From the NCBI GenBank assembly GCA_903927185.1, contig CAIYLW010000084.1, positions 124,001-188,000 of the forward strand: a DNA stretch of 64,000 nucleotides, written 5' to 3'. The notes beneath the pieces are model-generated. The model had not been told where the DNA came from and did no database searches. It saw only the letters and a program-made list of their open reading frames with translations. Made by a program: the position numbers and the translations under genes. Every line of letters starts with the position of its first letter. Positions within the stretch are counted from its first letter, which is position 1. The DNA is from an uncultured Bacteroidota bacterium. Its GTDB lineage: Bacteria; Bacteroidota; Bacteroidia; Chitinophagales; Chitinophagaceae. This document shows positions 54,286 to 63,183 of the stretch, in pieces.

Positions 54286-55338
54286 ATGAATTCTATTTTT
54301 TTGAATGACGATTATAGTGTAGAAGAAAAGGCAAATTTGCTGGAAACTGTATTCAGGGGCCTGGAAGATTTGGTATTTGTATATGATTTGAAAGAGAAAA
54401 AAATTATAATACGAAATCCATTATTTGATGCACTTCTTATATATAACAATCTTTCAATGGATCATGTTGAAGGTTCTAATTTTAAGTCGATCGTACATTT
54501 AGACGATCAGGCGTTGGTTGTAGATGCTTTTGAAAGTATTAAAAAATTAAAATCAAAGGAAAAAATTACAGTAGAAGCACGTATTAAAAATATAAAAGGC
54601 ACCTATACTCACTATCAAACTACCGTTTCTATATTTAAGAAACAAGGTACAGATGTGGAACAAGTTTTGTGTATTGCTCAAGATATGTCTGAGAAAGTAA
54701 AGTATGAAATGCACAAACAACGTAGTATTAATACGTTGAAAGAATTGTCTTTTATTACTTCTCATGAATTACGTCACGAGTATGCAAAAATCCAGTCAAT
54801 TATTCAATTAATCGACAATCAGTTCATTGATGATAAAGAACGTCAACTACTTTTATTAGAAGCCAAACAATCTATTCAAATCATCAATAGCACTATATTT
54901 AAAATAAATCATAAGTTATCATTCAATCAAAACGATTCCTATTTTGAAAGTTCTGGTTTGGTTGCTAGGTATAAGAAAGTTTTATTAGTAGACGATGATG
55001 CATTAACTAATATGCTGAATAAGAAAATTATTCAAGTAGCTATTAAGGATATGCCGATTGAAATTTTTACCACAGCAGAAGATGCACTCAAATTTCTTCA
55101 AGCACATGCAGAAGAAGGAGAAGACTATCTAATTATACTTGATATTAATTTTCCGGAAATGAGTGGCTGGGATTTTCTGAATAAATATGCTGATTATTCT
55201 CACAAATCAAAAGTTGTGATGCTTTCTTCTTCCATTGATAATGAAGATAGAGACCGCGCACGTAGTTATGATTTTGTAATCGATTATATAACTAAACCTT
55301 TGTCAATTGAATTTGTAGAAGGAATTCTTAAGGCGTAA
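54286..55338 (+). CDS. PAS / orphan phospho-acceptor helix / receiver protein without kinase catalytic domain
   Basis: 350 aa. A PAS domain spans about 18-137 (EEKANLLETVFRGLEDLVFVYDLK ... CIAQDMSEKVKYE). A dimerisation-helix pair (about 145-215) carries an H-box-like FITSH160-ELRHEYAKIQ, where the usual Pro after the His is missing. The receiver spans about 230-350, with D235-D237 region, phospho-acceptor D286 (IILDINFPEMSGWDFLNKY), SSS and the switch Lys in YITKPLS. There is no ATP-binding domain, so H160 could be phosphorylated only by another kinase or by reverse transfer. It is a paralogue of 50569-51378. Its stop abuts that of the convergent permease gene. Confidence 0.82.
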   Translation: MNSIFLNDDYSVEEKANLLETVFRGLEDLVFVYDLKEKKIIIRNPLFDALLIYNNLSMDHVEGSNFKSIVHLDDQALVVDAFESIKKLKSKEKITVEARIKNIKGTYTHYQTTVSIFKKQGTDVEQVLCIAQDMSEKVKYEMHKQRSINTLKELSFITSHELRHEYAKIQSIIQLIDNQFIDDKERQLLLLEAKQSIQIINSTIFKINHKLSFNQNDSYFESSGLVARYKKVLLVDDDALTNMLNKKIIQVAIKDMPIEIFTTAEDALKFLQAHAEEGEDYLIILDINFPEMSGWDFLNKYADYSHKSKVVMLSSSIDNEDRDRARSYDFVIDYITKPLSIEFVEGILKA

Positions 55339-56535
55339 TTATTTAGTGAGTTGTTGTAAACGAAGATACTTTTGAATAGTATAATAATTTACGATTGCTA
55401 GTACAATTAAAAGCAAAACTGCCCCAAATATAGTAAGCCATGATATTATCGGAGTAAGGATAATCTGCTTTCCTATAAGATAATCTGCTAAAAAATATTG
55501 AGCAATTGTGATAACTAATAATCCAATTAGCACTATTAATACATTCGGCGGAAAGAATCGCTTCATCAGAAACCTCCCAATACTTTTTGGGGAGTTGCCT
55601 ATTAAAATTAATAATTCAATTTCCTCTTTGCAAGAAGAGATGGTTAATTGAATGAACAAAGAAAAAATTAATAATGCAAATGTGAACATAAGAAAACCTG
55701 TTATACTTGAAATGTTTACTACAAAATCTACAACTTGTCTGTAACGACTAAATCTTGTTTTATCTAAGTCAGTTATAAGTCCTTCTTTTTTTAAATAATT
55801 AGTTAAAGCAGGATTACCCGGATCTTTTGTTTTTATGATTACTCGGGATGGTTGCTGAAAAGAATTAGTAGCTGAAAATTTTGTATTAGCCCAATCCATA
55901 AAATTCTGAGGAACTAACATCGATGAAATACGATTACTGAATCCAACTACTCTTCCATTCAGGCTAAAAGTCTGTCCTGAACCCTGCAAAGTAACTTTGA
56001 AAGAAACCATTTTTACAACTTGAGGAGTAAGCTGTGGTAAATTTTGAGAAAACGAATATTGAAAATTATAAAAATCTAAAAATTGATTGGGAACAATTAT
56101 AGGAAGAGAGCTGGAATGTTCATCCCAATGCCAATCTTTCGTATTTACATCAATAAACTCTGCTGGAACACTTTCAAATGCTATATCAGTATAAAATGGG
56201 AAAAGTGCACTATTGCTTTGAATAGATGCCTTAAACCTGGAAGCAGTAAGTGTTCCAATGGATTCAGTAAATGGCTGCTTTTTTAAATCATTTAACTGGG
56301 ATAATGATAAACTGCTCGCGCCAACATTTTGATCTGTCAATGACTTATTCACAACTAAAAAATTGGCGATACTATCTTGATTTTTTTTACCATTCAATAA
56401 TTCATAATAATTTGATTGTAATTGAACAGCAGAAAGAATAAGAAGGATTGCTATAGATAAACCAATTACTGCCAGTGCAAATTTTGCCTGACCTGCAGAG
56501 TTTCTTATGAGTTTTTTTAGTAATTGATTAAGCAT
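55339..56535 (-). CDS. FtsX-like ABC transporter permease
   Basis: 398 aa with four transmembrane helices: one N-terminal (FALAVIGLSIAILLILSAVQL), then a ~230-residue extracytoplasmic domain, then three C-terminal helices (about 275-300, 325-350, 365-390). This is the MacB/FtsX/LolCE topology. It lies 19 bp after the ATPase gene. It may move a lipoprotein or lipid, or transmit mechanical signals; the substrate is unknown. Confidence 0.82.
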   Translation of the reverse strand: MLNQLLKKLIRNSAGQAKFALAVIGLSIAILLILSAVQLQSNYYELLNGKKNQDSIANFLVVNKSLTDQNVGASSLSLSQLNDLKKQPFTESIGTLTASRFKASIQSNSALFPFYTDIAFESVPAEFIDVNTKDWHWDEHSSSLPIIVPNQFLDFYNFQYSFSQNLPQLTPQVVKMVSFKVTLQGSGQTFSLNGRVVGFSNRISSMLVPQNFMDWANTKFSATNSFQQPSRVIIKTKDPGNPALTNYLKKEGLITDLDKTRFSRYRQVVDFVVNISSITGFLMFTFALLIFSLFIQLTISSCKEEIELLILIGNSPKSIGRFLMKRFFPPNVLIVLIGLLVITIAQYFLADYLIGKQIILTPIISWLTIFGAVLLLIVLAIVNYYTIQKYLRLQQLTK

Positions 56536-56554
56536 CTGAATACTGCTATTAAGC

Positions 56555-57202
56555 TTATAAAATAAGTTCTCTATTATAATTAAAATAATTATCCTTATTT
56601 AGTCCCATTATAATCAAACCAGCATTTCTTTTTTTGCATGCAGAATCAATTAGAGTCGCAGCACGAATTATATTTTCTTGATCCAAATGACTAAAGGGCT
56701 CGTCAAGTATTAACCAATTAAATGGTTGTATTAATGCTCTTATAATTGCAATACGTTGTTGTTCCCCTAAACTGCAAAAACGTACTTTACGATCCAAAAT
56801 CGAGGAAACCCCTAACTGATCAGTCATTTCAACGATTATTTCTTTAGTTGAAAACTGAGGAGTCAATAACCTTTTAATTTCAATATTTTCTCTGGCAGAT
56901 AAATCAGGAAACAATCGAAGGTCCTGAAATACAATACTTATATAGTTTTGTCTTAAATCAGCTAATGCATCTTTATCGCATTTACTTAGTTCAAGATTAT
57001 CGTACTTAATACTGCCACTATAATCTGTTCTTACTTTATATAGTAAATGTGTAAGAGTAGTTTTTCCAGTGCCACTTGGGGCTTCTATTTTTATTAATTC
57101 ACCATCATTCAATGCTATTGATTGATTCCAAATATCAGAACTGCCTAGCGTTATTTTATCTTTTAAAGAATAAGGCACTAACTTTTCTAGATAAAGCTTC
57201 AT
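56555..57202 (-). CDS. ABC transporter ATP-binding protein
   Basis: 215 aa. Walker A APSGTGKTTLTHLL (about 40-53), signature CSLGEQQRIAIIRAL (SLGEQ rather than LSGGQ), Walker B WLILDEPFSHLD. It is short, as for LolD/MacB-type ATPases, but with a poorly conserved C-terminal switch region (GLIIMGLNKDNYF, no clear H-loop His). It pairs with the permease 19 bp downstream and follows the DUF4836 gene by 17 bp. Confidence 0.85.
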   Translation of the reverse strand: MKLYLEKLVPYSLKDKITLGSSDIWNQSIALNDGELIKIEAPSGTGKTTLTHLLYKVRTDYSGSIKYDNLELSKCDKDALADLRQNYISIVFQDLRLFPDLSARENIEIKRLLTPQFSTKEIIVEMTDQLGVSSILDRKVRFCSLGEQQRIAIIRALIQPFNWLILDEPFSHLDQENIIRAATLIDSACKKRNAGLIIMGLNKDNYFNYNRELIL

Positions 57203-57219
57203 TTTGATCTATTTCTAGA

Positions 57220-58953
57220 TTAATTAGTTCTTATGATACCAGGAATACCTGTTGGAAATATTTTCTCTTCAGATTCTGCTTCTTTCTTTGATGCCATTCG
57301 CATATCTACTGCAATGTCTGTAAATAAACTAGTAAGAGTAACTAGGCTATTTTGTTTTTCATTATTTAATCTTATTTCAAATTTTCCTTTTAAAGAATTT
57401 CCATCAAAATTATCTGAACTGATAATAAGGTCCTTGAAAGTTTCTTTTGCTGTTACTAAAGAATTTTTATAATCGCCATTTTGATTGTTTAAAAATCCTT
57501 TAATAGTGTTCGCTATATCAATGTAAGCGATAGCTGATTTTCCTTTAAACATATTCAATGCATCATTGCTAATAACAGCTTTATTTTTATTAGAAATATA
57601 TTGCACATAAGTCAATGAATCACTTGCAATAATTAAATTCTTATCGTCTGCATGCATATACATACCCATGAAACTCATTAATTTGCCTGCACTATAAATA
57701 GATCCGTTTTTTGAAAAATAGCCGAGCTCAACAGCCTTATTCATGATTTTTGTAAAAGCAACTGGATCACCGATAGGGGCATTAAAAATCATCTTACCCA
57801 ATGGTTTCCTTTCAATTGTTAGTGTGGAATCGTTTTTAACTTTTAAATCTTTTGAAGGCATTTGCAAATCAGAAACAACTACGGCAATATCTCCTTTTAA
57901 TGTCTTGTATAATTCCTTACTAGTAAAGCCAGTTTTTTCCATAAAATTATTAACTAGTCCTTCTACTTCTAGCTGCTTTAATACCCCACCAAAAATTTCT
58001 GGATTAAAGGAAGCCATCATAATCATATTAATATTTTCAGATGGATAGTTTTCAATTAATGAAAGATTAACTGTTGGACCCGCATACCTTTTTAAAATGC
58101 TACTTAAAAAAGGATTTGTATAAGTTGTTGCAGTTGCTACAATTTTTCCATCTTCAAAACTTAGGGTAGAAGCAATATAATTATCCTTAACCAATTCTTC
58201 TAATTTCGGAAGTTGCAAAGCCATACTACCTAGTATGCTTAAATATCGATTGGTGCTACTAAATGCATAACCATCAGATTTAGATTGGAACATTTTGCCA
58301 AAGGCATCTATACTCGCTAATGATTCAGATTCTTTCTGGGTAAAGTATTTGTTTACTTCAGCCTTCATTTCTTTTTCATTGTTTGCTTTTTCAGGTACAA
58401 TGAACTTCATTGTTACTGTATCATAAAATGGTTTTATTTTATTTTGATAAGAACTTCCAACAATAATACTTTCATTCCAAGAAATCATCGAATTATTATT
58501 CAAAATAATGTATGAATAGCCCTTTTCCTTTTGTACTGCTTTATTTACAAAGAAGGATTGTTTTTTTAGAAAAGTTTCAAATTTTGTTGCATCAGAAAGT
58601 CCAGCCATTAAATTTATCACAGATGCATTTGTTTGATCTGTACTTTGTAATCCAAAGAAAAACATTTTGCCTTCCCAGTTAATGCCTGCACCATCTTTGA
58701 TCTCGTAAAAATGCTTTCGATCAGATGTATCTACAGCATTTCTCTGAAATAATCTATTAATCAATGTGTCCATATTAATGCCCGATTTCTCTAACTTATC
58801 ATGGAGATTTTTGGGGTCAATTACTAATACTGCACTGGCATCTTTAGGAATATATTTCGCCTCTTTTGGGGCCTGATTATTACAGGAGGTTAATAAACCC
58901 GTCAATAAAAGGAATCCTAGAAAAAAACGAAAAGGATTTTGCATATTTTTCAT
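57220..58953 (-). CDS. DUF4836 family lipoprotein
   Basis: 577 aa with lipobox FLLLTGLLTSCN (Cys near residue 24). The mature region begins YIPKDASAVLVIDPKNLHDKL, the family hallmark. Two repeated halves of mixed alpha/beta character each contain a phrase of the type AVLxID.../AIAYIDIANTI. The function of the family is unknown. It is the first gene of an operon with the ABC ATPase and permease. A near-consensus -7 element (TAACTTAG on the minus strand, 58971-58978) lies 17 nt upstream. Confidence 0.82.
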   Translation of the reverse strand: MKNMQNPFRFFLGFLLLTGLLTSCNNQAPKEAKYIPKDASAVLVIDPKNLHDKLEKSGINMDTLINRLFQRNAVDTSDRKHFYEIKDGAGINWEGKMFFFGLQSTDQTNASVINLMAGLSDATKFETFLKKQSFFVNKAVQKEKGYSYIILNNNSMISWNESIIVGSSYQNKIKPFYDTVTMKFIVPEKANNEKEMKAEVNKYFTQKESESLASIDAFGKMFQSKSDGYAFSSTNRYLSILGSMALQLPKLEELVKDNYIASTLSFEDGKIVATATTYTNPFLSSILKRYAGPTVNLSLIENYPSENINMIMMASFNPEIFGGVLKQLEVEGLVNNFMEKTGFTSKELYKTLKGDIAVVVSDLQMPSKDLKVKNDSTLTIERKPLGKMIFNAPIGDPVAFTKIMNKAVELGYFSKNGSIYSAGKLMSFMGMYMHADDKNLIIASDSLTYVQYISNKNKAVISNDALNMFKGKSAIAYIDIANTIKGFLNNQNGDYKNSLVTAKETFKDLIISSDNFDGNSLKGKFEIRLNNEKQNSLVTLTSLFTDIAVDMRMASKKEAESEEKIFPTGIPGIIRTN

Positions 58954-59012
58954 TTGAACAAATTGTATAGCTAAGTTACAGTATCATGCCAAATGCCCTA
59001 CTGCAATTGTAT

Positions 59013-61922
59013 TTACTTCAAAATTGACTGATAAACGGCTTCCTGAATGGTTGGTCGTATATTCAGTTGGCTCAACTTGTTATTATTTCTTGTGGGGGTT
59101 ACTCGGTTTGATAAAAATATATAAATCAATTTCTGCTTTGGGTCAACCCAAACACAGGTGCCAGTAAAACCAGTATGTCCGAAAGTTTCGGGCGATACAC
59201 TTGCACTGGGATAAGGATCTTTTCTCGTTGCATTGTCTTTTTCTGGTTTGTCAAATCCCAGACCACGACGACTTATTTCACTACTATAAGCAGTAAATAA
59301 TTCAATAGTTTCTTTTTTCAAAAGTCTAATACCGTTTAACTCACCTCCGTTTAAAAGCATTTGATAAAGTTTAGCTAAGTCATATGCATTGCTGAAAAGC
59401 CCGGCATGCCCCGCAACGCCTCCAAACATTGCAGATCCTTCGTCGTGTACATCTCCACGTATTAATTGCTGACGAAAATGTTTTTCTTCTTCTGTTGGAA
59501 CAATATTTCCTAAGGGAAATCTTTCTCTTGGTTTGAAACCGGTGGTTGTCATTTGAAGGGGCTCATAGAAATTAATTCTCGCGTATTCGTTTAATGGAAG
59601 ACCACTAACTGCTTCCACGATTTTACCAAGAAAAATGAAATCATTATCGCTATAAATGTAATGCCCCGCAGGTGTTAGTTTACTGGTAACAATTCTGTGA
59701 TACAAACTATCTTCATAATCGTTCCGAACATATAAGTCTTCTGCAGCTCTAAACTGATGAGTTGCATCCTTAACCTTGCTAAAGTAAGCCAGATTAGGAA
59801 TGCCAGTAACGGTATCTATCACGTCTCTATAAAAAGGGATAAATGGGTTTAATCCGGCTTGATGTAATAAAACATCTTTGAGTTTTAAAGGAGCTTTGTC
59901 ACTTCCTTTAACCCATGGAAGATAATCTCCTAAAGTTTTCTGCAAATCAATTTTTCCTTCTTCATATAATTTCATGATAGAAACGGTTGTGGCCGAAACT
60001 TTTGTAACAGAAGCTAAATCATAAATCATATCCTTATTAATAGACTCTTTAATATCAAAGTTTGTAAAACCGAAAGCTTTATTGTAGGCAATTTTACCAT
60101 CTTTGGCAACAAGAACTACACAACCTGGCATTGCTGCTTTTGCAATGCCATTGTTTGCAATTGAATCAATCTTTTTCAAAATCTCTTCGTTTAATCCTAC
60201 TGCTGCAGGATTTGTTTCTGGTAAGAATTGATTATAAGCTATTCCATCTCCTACTTTTAATTCATCACAAACTGTAACTGGAAGTTTTCCTTTGGCATCA
60301 AATTTACCTTTCAATAAATCTGCTGCTGCATCTTGTGTAATTAAATCATCTTCATAACAAGCCACTAGATTTTTAGCATTACACAGATATTTTAAGGCAT
60401 AAGGATTGCCAAATACAAAATTGATGCAATTGAATTGTTGAACTCTTTTTAATAAATCAATAGCATTCTCTGAAAGACCAAAATTATTTGCCGGTCTGCG
60501 ACTATAGTTGTGAAGGCCTATTACTACAGCATCATAAGTAGCAAGGACTTGCATAAGGCTATCAATCTTTGTGGATGAATCTTTATTACTGAAAAGAAGC
60601 ACATCAGCTTTGAAGTCGAGTAATAGTCTTGTTGCAAACTCATTACTTTTATCAATGCCGATCCCTAAATAGGCAACTTTTTTTGCTCTCAAAGGCAAGA
60701 GGGAAGTAGATGAACTTTTTAATAAAGAAATTGCGTTTTTTGCAAGAAGTTCTTTAATGTGATTTGTTTTTTCATTCAAATCGTTCAGTAGATTTGTAGT
60801 ATCAATTTTATTCAAATGATTTAATCCTAAATTATATTTAACTAGTAATACTTTTTTTACTCTTTCATTGATATCATCCCAACTTAATTTTCCATCAGCG
60901 ATTGCCTGTTTCACAGCCGCTATGCTACCAGGAACATCACCTGGCAAACACAATAAATCGTTTCCGGCAATTAATGATCTAGCCGAAATCTCACCCTTCG
61001 GGAAATATTTGGCAACACCTTGCATTTCTAAAGCGTCAGTAAAAATGAGGCCTTTGTAACCTAATTCTGTTTTCAGTAAACCAGTTACAGTTTTAGTAGA
61101 TAAACTGGTAGGAAGATTAGTAGTGGTATCGATTGAAGGAACAGATAAATGAGCTACCATAATACTTCCAACACCTGCTTTAATTATTTCTCTAAATGGA
61201 TATAATTCCAAATCATCTAATTGTGGTCTTGTTTTATGGATAACTGGAAGGTCTTTATGCGAATCAACTGCCACATCTCCATGTCCAGGAAAATGTTTAG
61301 CAGATGCAAGAACGCTTGATTGTTCCATTCCTTTCATATAGGCTATTCCGTATAAAGCAACTTTGTATTTGTCTTCGCCAAAACTCCGATCGTTAATAAC
61401 AGGATTCATGGGATTATTATTTACATCCACATCCGGTGCAAAATTTACTTGAATGCCCAGGCGTTTACATTGCTCGCCAACAGCTACTCCAAATTCATAA
61501 ATCAAATTTGCATCTGGCACTGCACCCATCATTAATTGTCTGGGATAATTAATAACACTGTCCAATCGCATTCCCAAACCCCATTCGCCATCAATAGAAA
61601 TCATTAATGGGGTTTTGGCAATTTTTTGATAATAATTTGTAAGGATAGCCTGTCGAATTGGTCCGCCTTGGAAAAAGCAGAGTCCACCTACATTGTACTT
61701 TTTTATTTGTTCAACCACTTCAGCCACATGATCTGGCCCTAAATTACTATGCGCACGAATAATCATCAATTGAGCTATTTTTTGATCATCAGAAAGCTTT
61801 CTAAATTTTTTATTTACCCAACGTTTTGCAGCAGGAGTTTGAATGTAGAAAGTCTGTGCGAAGGAACTCATGTGTAATAAAACACAGAAAAAAATGGAGC
61901 TGGACAGGAGTAATTTCTTCAT
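59013..61922 (-). CDS. GH3 beta-N-acetylhexosaminidase-like domain fused to a serine hydrolase (beta-lactamase fold)
   Basis: About 969 aa from ATG 61922, giving signal peptide MKKLLLSSSIFFCVLLHMSS; ATG 61952 is possible. The GH3 domain (about 30-380) has NFAPDVDVNNNPMNPVINDRSFGED, the catalytic His motif SAKHFPGHGDVAVDSH of NagZ-type enzymes and FTDALEMQGV with the nucleophile Asp. A GH3 C-terminal-like region follows (to ~580). The serine hydrolase domain (about 600-969) has SVTK (DLASVTKVSA), YSDNDF and the HTGFTG motif. It probably trims peptidoglycan amino sugars and the attached peptide or ester in the periplasm. Confidence 0.88.
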   Translation of the reverse strand: MKKLLLSSSIFFCVLLHMSSFAQTFYIQTPAAKRWVNKKFRKLSDDQKIAQLMIIRAHSNLGPDHVAEVVEQIKKYNVGGLCFFQGGPIRQAILTNYYQKIAKTPLMISIDGEWGLGMRLDSVINYPRQLMMGAVPDANLIYEFGVAVGEQCKRLGIQVNFAPDVDVNNNPMNPVINDRSFGEDKYKVALYGIAYMKGMEQSSVLASAKHFPGHGDVAVDSHKDLPVIHKTRPQLDDLELYPFREIIKAGVGSIMVAHLSVPSIDTTTNLPTSLSTKTVTGLLKTELGYKGLIFTDALEMQGVAKYFPKGEISARSLIAGNDLLCLPGDVPGSIAAVKQAIADGKLSWDDINERVKKVLLVKYNLGLNHLNKIDTTNLLNDLNEKTNHIKELLAKNAISLLKSSSTSLLPLRAKKVAYLGIGIDKSNEFATRLLLDFKADVLLFSNKDSSTKIDSLMQVLATYDAVVIGLHNYSRRPANNFGLSENAIDLLKRVQQFNCINFVFGNPYALKYLCNAKNLVACYEDDLITQDAAADLLKGKFDAKGKLPVTVCDELKVGDGIAYNQFLPETNPAAVGLNEEILKKIDSIANNGIAKAAMPGCVVLVAKDGKIAYNKAFGFTNFDIKESINKDMIYDLASVTKVSATTVSIMKLYEEGKIDLQKTLGDYLPWVKGSDKAPLKLKDVLLHQAGLNPFIPFYRDVIDTVTGIPNLAYFSKVKDATHQFRAAEDLYVRNDYEDSLYHRIVTSKLTPAGHYIYSDNDFIFLGKIVEAVSGLPLNEYARINFYEPLQMTTTGFKPRERFPLGNIVPTEEEKHFRQQLIRGDVHDEGSAMFGGVAGHAGLFSNAYDLAKLYQMLLNGGELNGIRLLKKETIELFTAYSSEISRRGLGFDKPEKDNATRKDPYPSASVSPETFGHTGFTGTCVWVDPKQKLIYIFLSNRVTPTRNNNKLSQLNIRPTIQEAVYQSILK

Positions 61923-61955
61923 ATGGGAAAATTCGGTCAACAAGATAATCAAAAT

Positions 61956-61988
61956 AAAAAAGCCGAAGCATTGTTTGCTTCGGCTTTT
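61956..61988 (-). terminator. intrinsic terminator after the DUF5606 gene
   Basis: 13-bp perfect stem (61958-61970 / 61976-61988, AAAAGCCGAAGCA and complement) with a 5-nt loop and, on the minus strand, a T-rich tail. It lies 16 bp past the DUF5606 stop and inside the 5' region of the GH3 gene. Confidence 0.85.
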
Positions 61989-62004
61989 ATCCTTGGTTGT
62001 TTAA

Positions 62005-62421
62005 TTAAGCTTGGGTAGCTTCTGTTTCGTCTTCAGCTTCAGTTAATTTAAAATCAACTTCATTTGCTTTTAATATTACAAACCATTTCACCATTTTCTT
62101 CATATCACTCGAGTAAACCCTTTCAAAATCAATATCCGCATATACTTTTGAGAAATAAGATTTTACTCCAGCAGCATCTTTGTCGGAAGGGACAGCTTCT
62201 GAACTATTGTTCATGGCCTGAAATACTTCAACTAGATTCACATTTTCACGGATAGTATACACTTCAATGCTTTCCAAATGCGAAAAATTATGAACACGAC
62301 TACTAACAAATTTTGTGGTTTTATCGTCGAGCGATTTTACAATGGCTCCATCGGTTTTACTACCTACTAGTTCAAACAAACCGGACATTCCGGTAATAGA
62401 AATCAATTTACTATACTGCAT
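62005..62421 (-). CDS. DUF5606 domain-containing protein
   Basis: 138 aa from ATG 62421 (MQYSKLISITGMSGLFELVG); an ATG eight codons earlier is less likely. The first ~50 residues match the DUF5606 opening (ISITGMSGLFELVG..DGAIVKSLDDKTTKFV). The centre has VNLVEVFQAMNN and DFERVYSSDMKKMVKWFVIL, and the end is acidic (EAEDETEATQ). It is a cytosolic protein of unknown function, typical of Bacteroidetes, ending at a strong terminator. Confidence 0.8.
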   Translation of the reverse strand: MQYSKLISITGMSGLFELVGSKTDGAIVKSLDDKTTKFVSSRVHNFSHLESIEVYTIRENVNLVEVFQAMNNSSEAVPSDKDAAGVKSYFSKVYADIDFERVYSSDMKKMVKWFVILKANEVDFKLTEAEDETEATQA

Positions 62422-62519
62422 TAGTTCAATATTTAAGAGTTGCAAAGTAAAGATAAAAAGAGCGATCTACCATTTTAGTATGTTTTGATCTACTGTTTTA
62501 ACTAACTTATTATTCAAAA

Positions 62520-63170
62520 TCAGGCGTTTAGATCTTTTAAAACAGCATCTAGTCTAGCTGTTAAGTCTTCATAATTGGTGAATCCCCTGGCTAATAAATG
62601 AAATTTTGTTTCAGATACTTGAATCAATACACAGGGGAATCCAGTTACCTGCAATTGCTTGCAAAGTTGAAACTCATAATGTGCTTGCTCTTTAAAAACA
62701 TCACTTGCTAGTTTATCATAAAACATCTCTTCATTGATGCTGTATTTTTCTAAAAGGTGTCGATATGCTTCTTTGTCGGTCAGATCTCTTCCTTCAAAAT
62801 GGAGGGCATATTGTAAATCAGAAGCAAACTCAACCTGTCTATTAGGATATAATTCTTTAAAAATGCATAGGGCAATTGCCGGCATTTCTGAGTTCGGGAA
62901 CCAATCGCTTAGATCTGGATTCTTTATATGCCACAAATAGTCGTCCCCAAATTTTATCCCTGTGGTAGCTTCAACTGTAGGGTACGCTTTATCAATAAAG
63001 CTAGCTGTAACACTTATGGGTACTGGTTTTTCAGGTGTTATCATGCCACCGGAAAGCACTTCAAATGGAATAAGGTTGCCATATGATTCAGCCAATTTTT
63101 TTATCAAAGGACTAAATCCATAGCACCATCCACAATAGGCATCATAACAATAAAAAATAGTAGGTTTCAT
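62520..63170 (-). CDS. DsbA-family thioredoxin-fold protein
   Basis: 216 aa without a signal peptide. Active-site C13-G-W-C16 (YDAYCGWCYGF) opens a thioredoxin fold with a helical insertion (about 60-150), and the cis-Pro loop is VTGFPCVLIQ. The layout fits cytosolic DsbA/FrnE-like oxidoreductases, sometimes similar to HCCA isomerases. The substrate is unknown. An exact -7 element sits only 4 nt before the ATG, implying a leaderless transcript. Confidence 0.85.
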   Translation of the reverse strand: MKPTIFYCYDAYCGWCYGFSPLIKKLAESYGNLIPFEVLSGGMITPEKPVPISVTASFIDKAYPTVEATTGIKFGDDYLWHIKNPDLSDWFPNSEMPAIALCIFKELYPNRQVEFASDLQYALHFEGRDLTDKEAYRHLLEKYSINEEMFYDKLASDVFKEQAHYEFQLCKQLQVTGFPCVLIQVSETKFHLLARGFTNYEDLTARLDAVLKDLNA

Positions 63171-63174
63171 AGTA

Positions 63175-63182
63175 CAAAGTTA
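63175..63182 (-). promoter_or_regulatory. Bacteroidetes -7 promoter element (DsbA-family gene)
   Basis: TAACTTTG on the minus strand fits TAnnTTTG, 4 nt before the ATG at 63170. Confidence 0.4.
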
Positions 63183-63183
63183 A

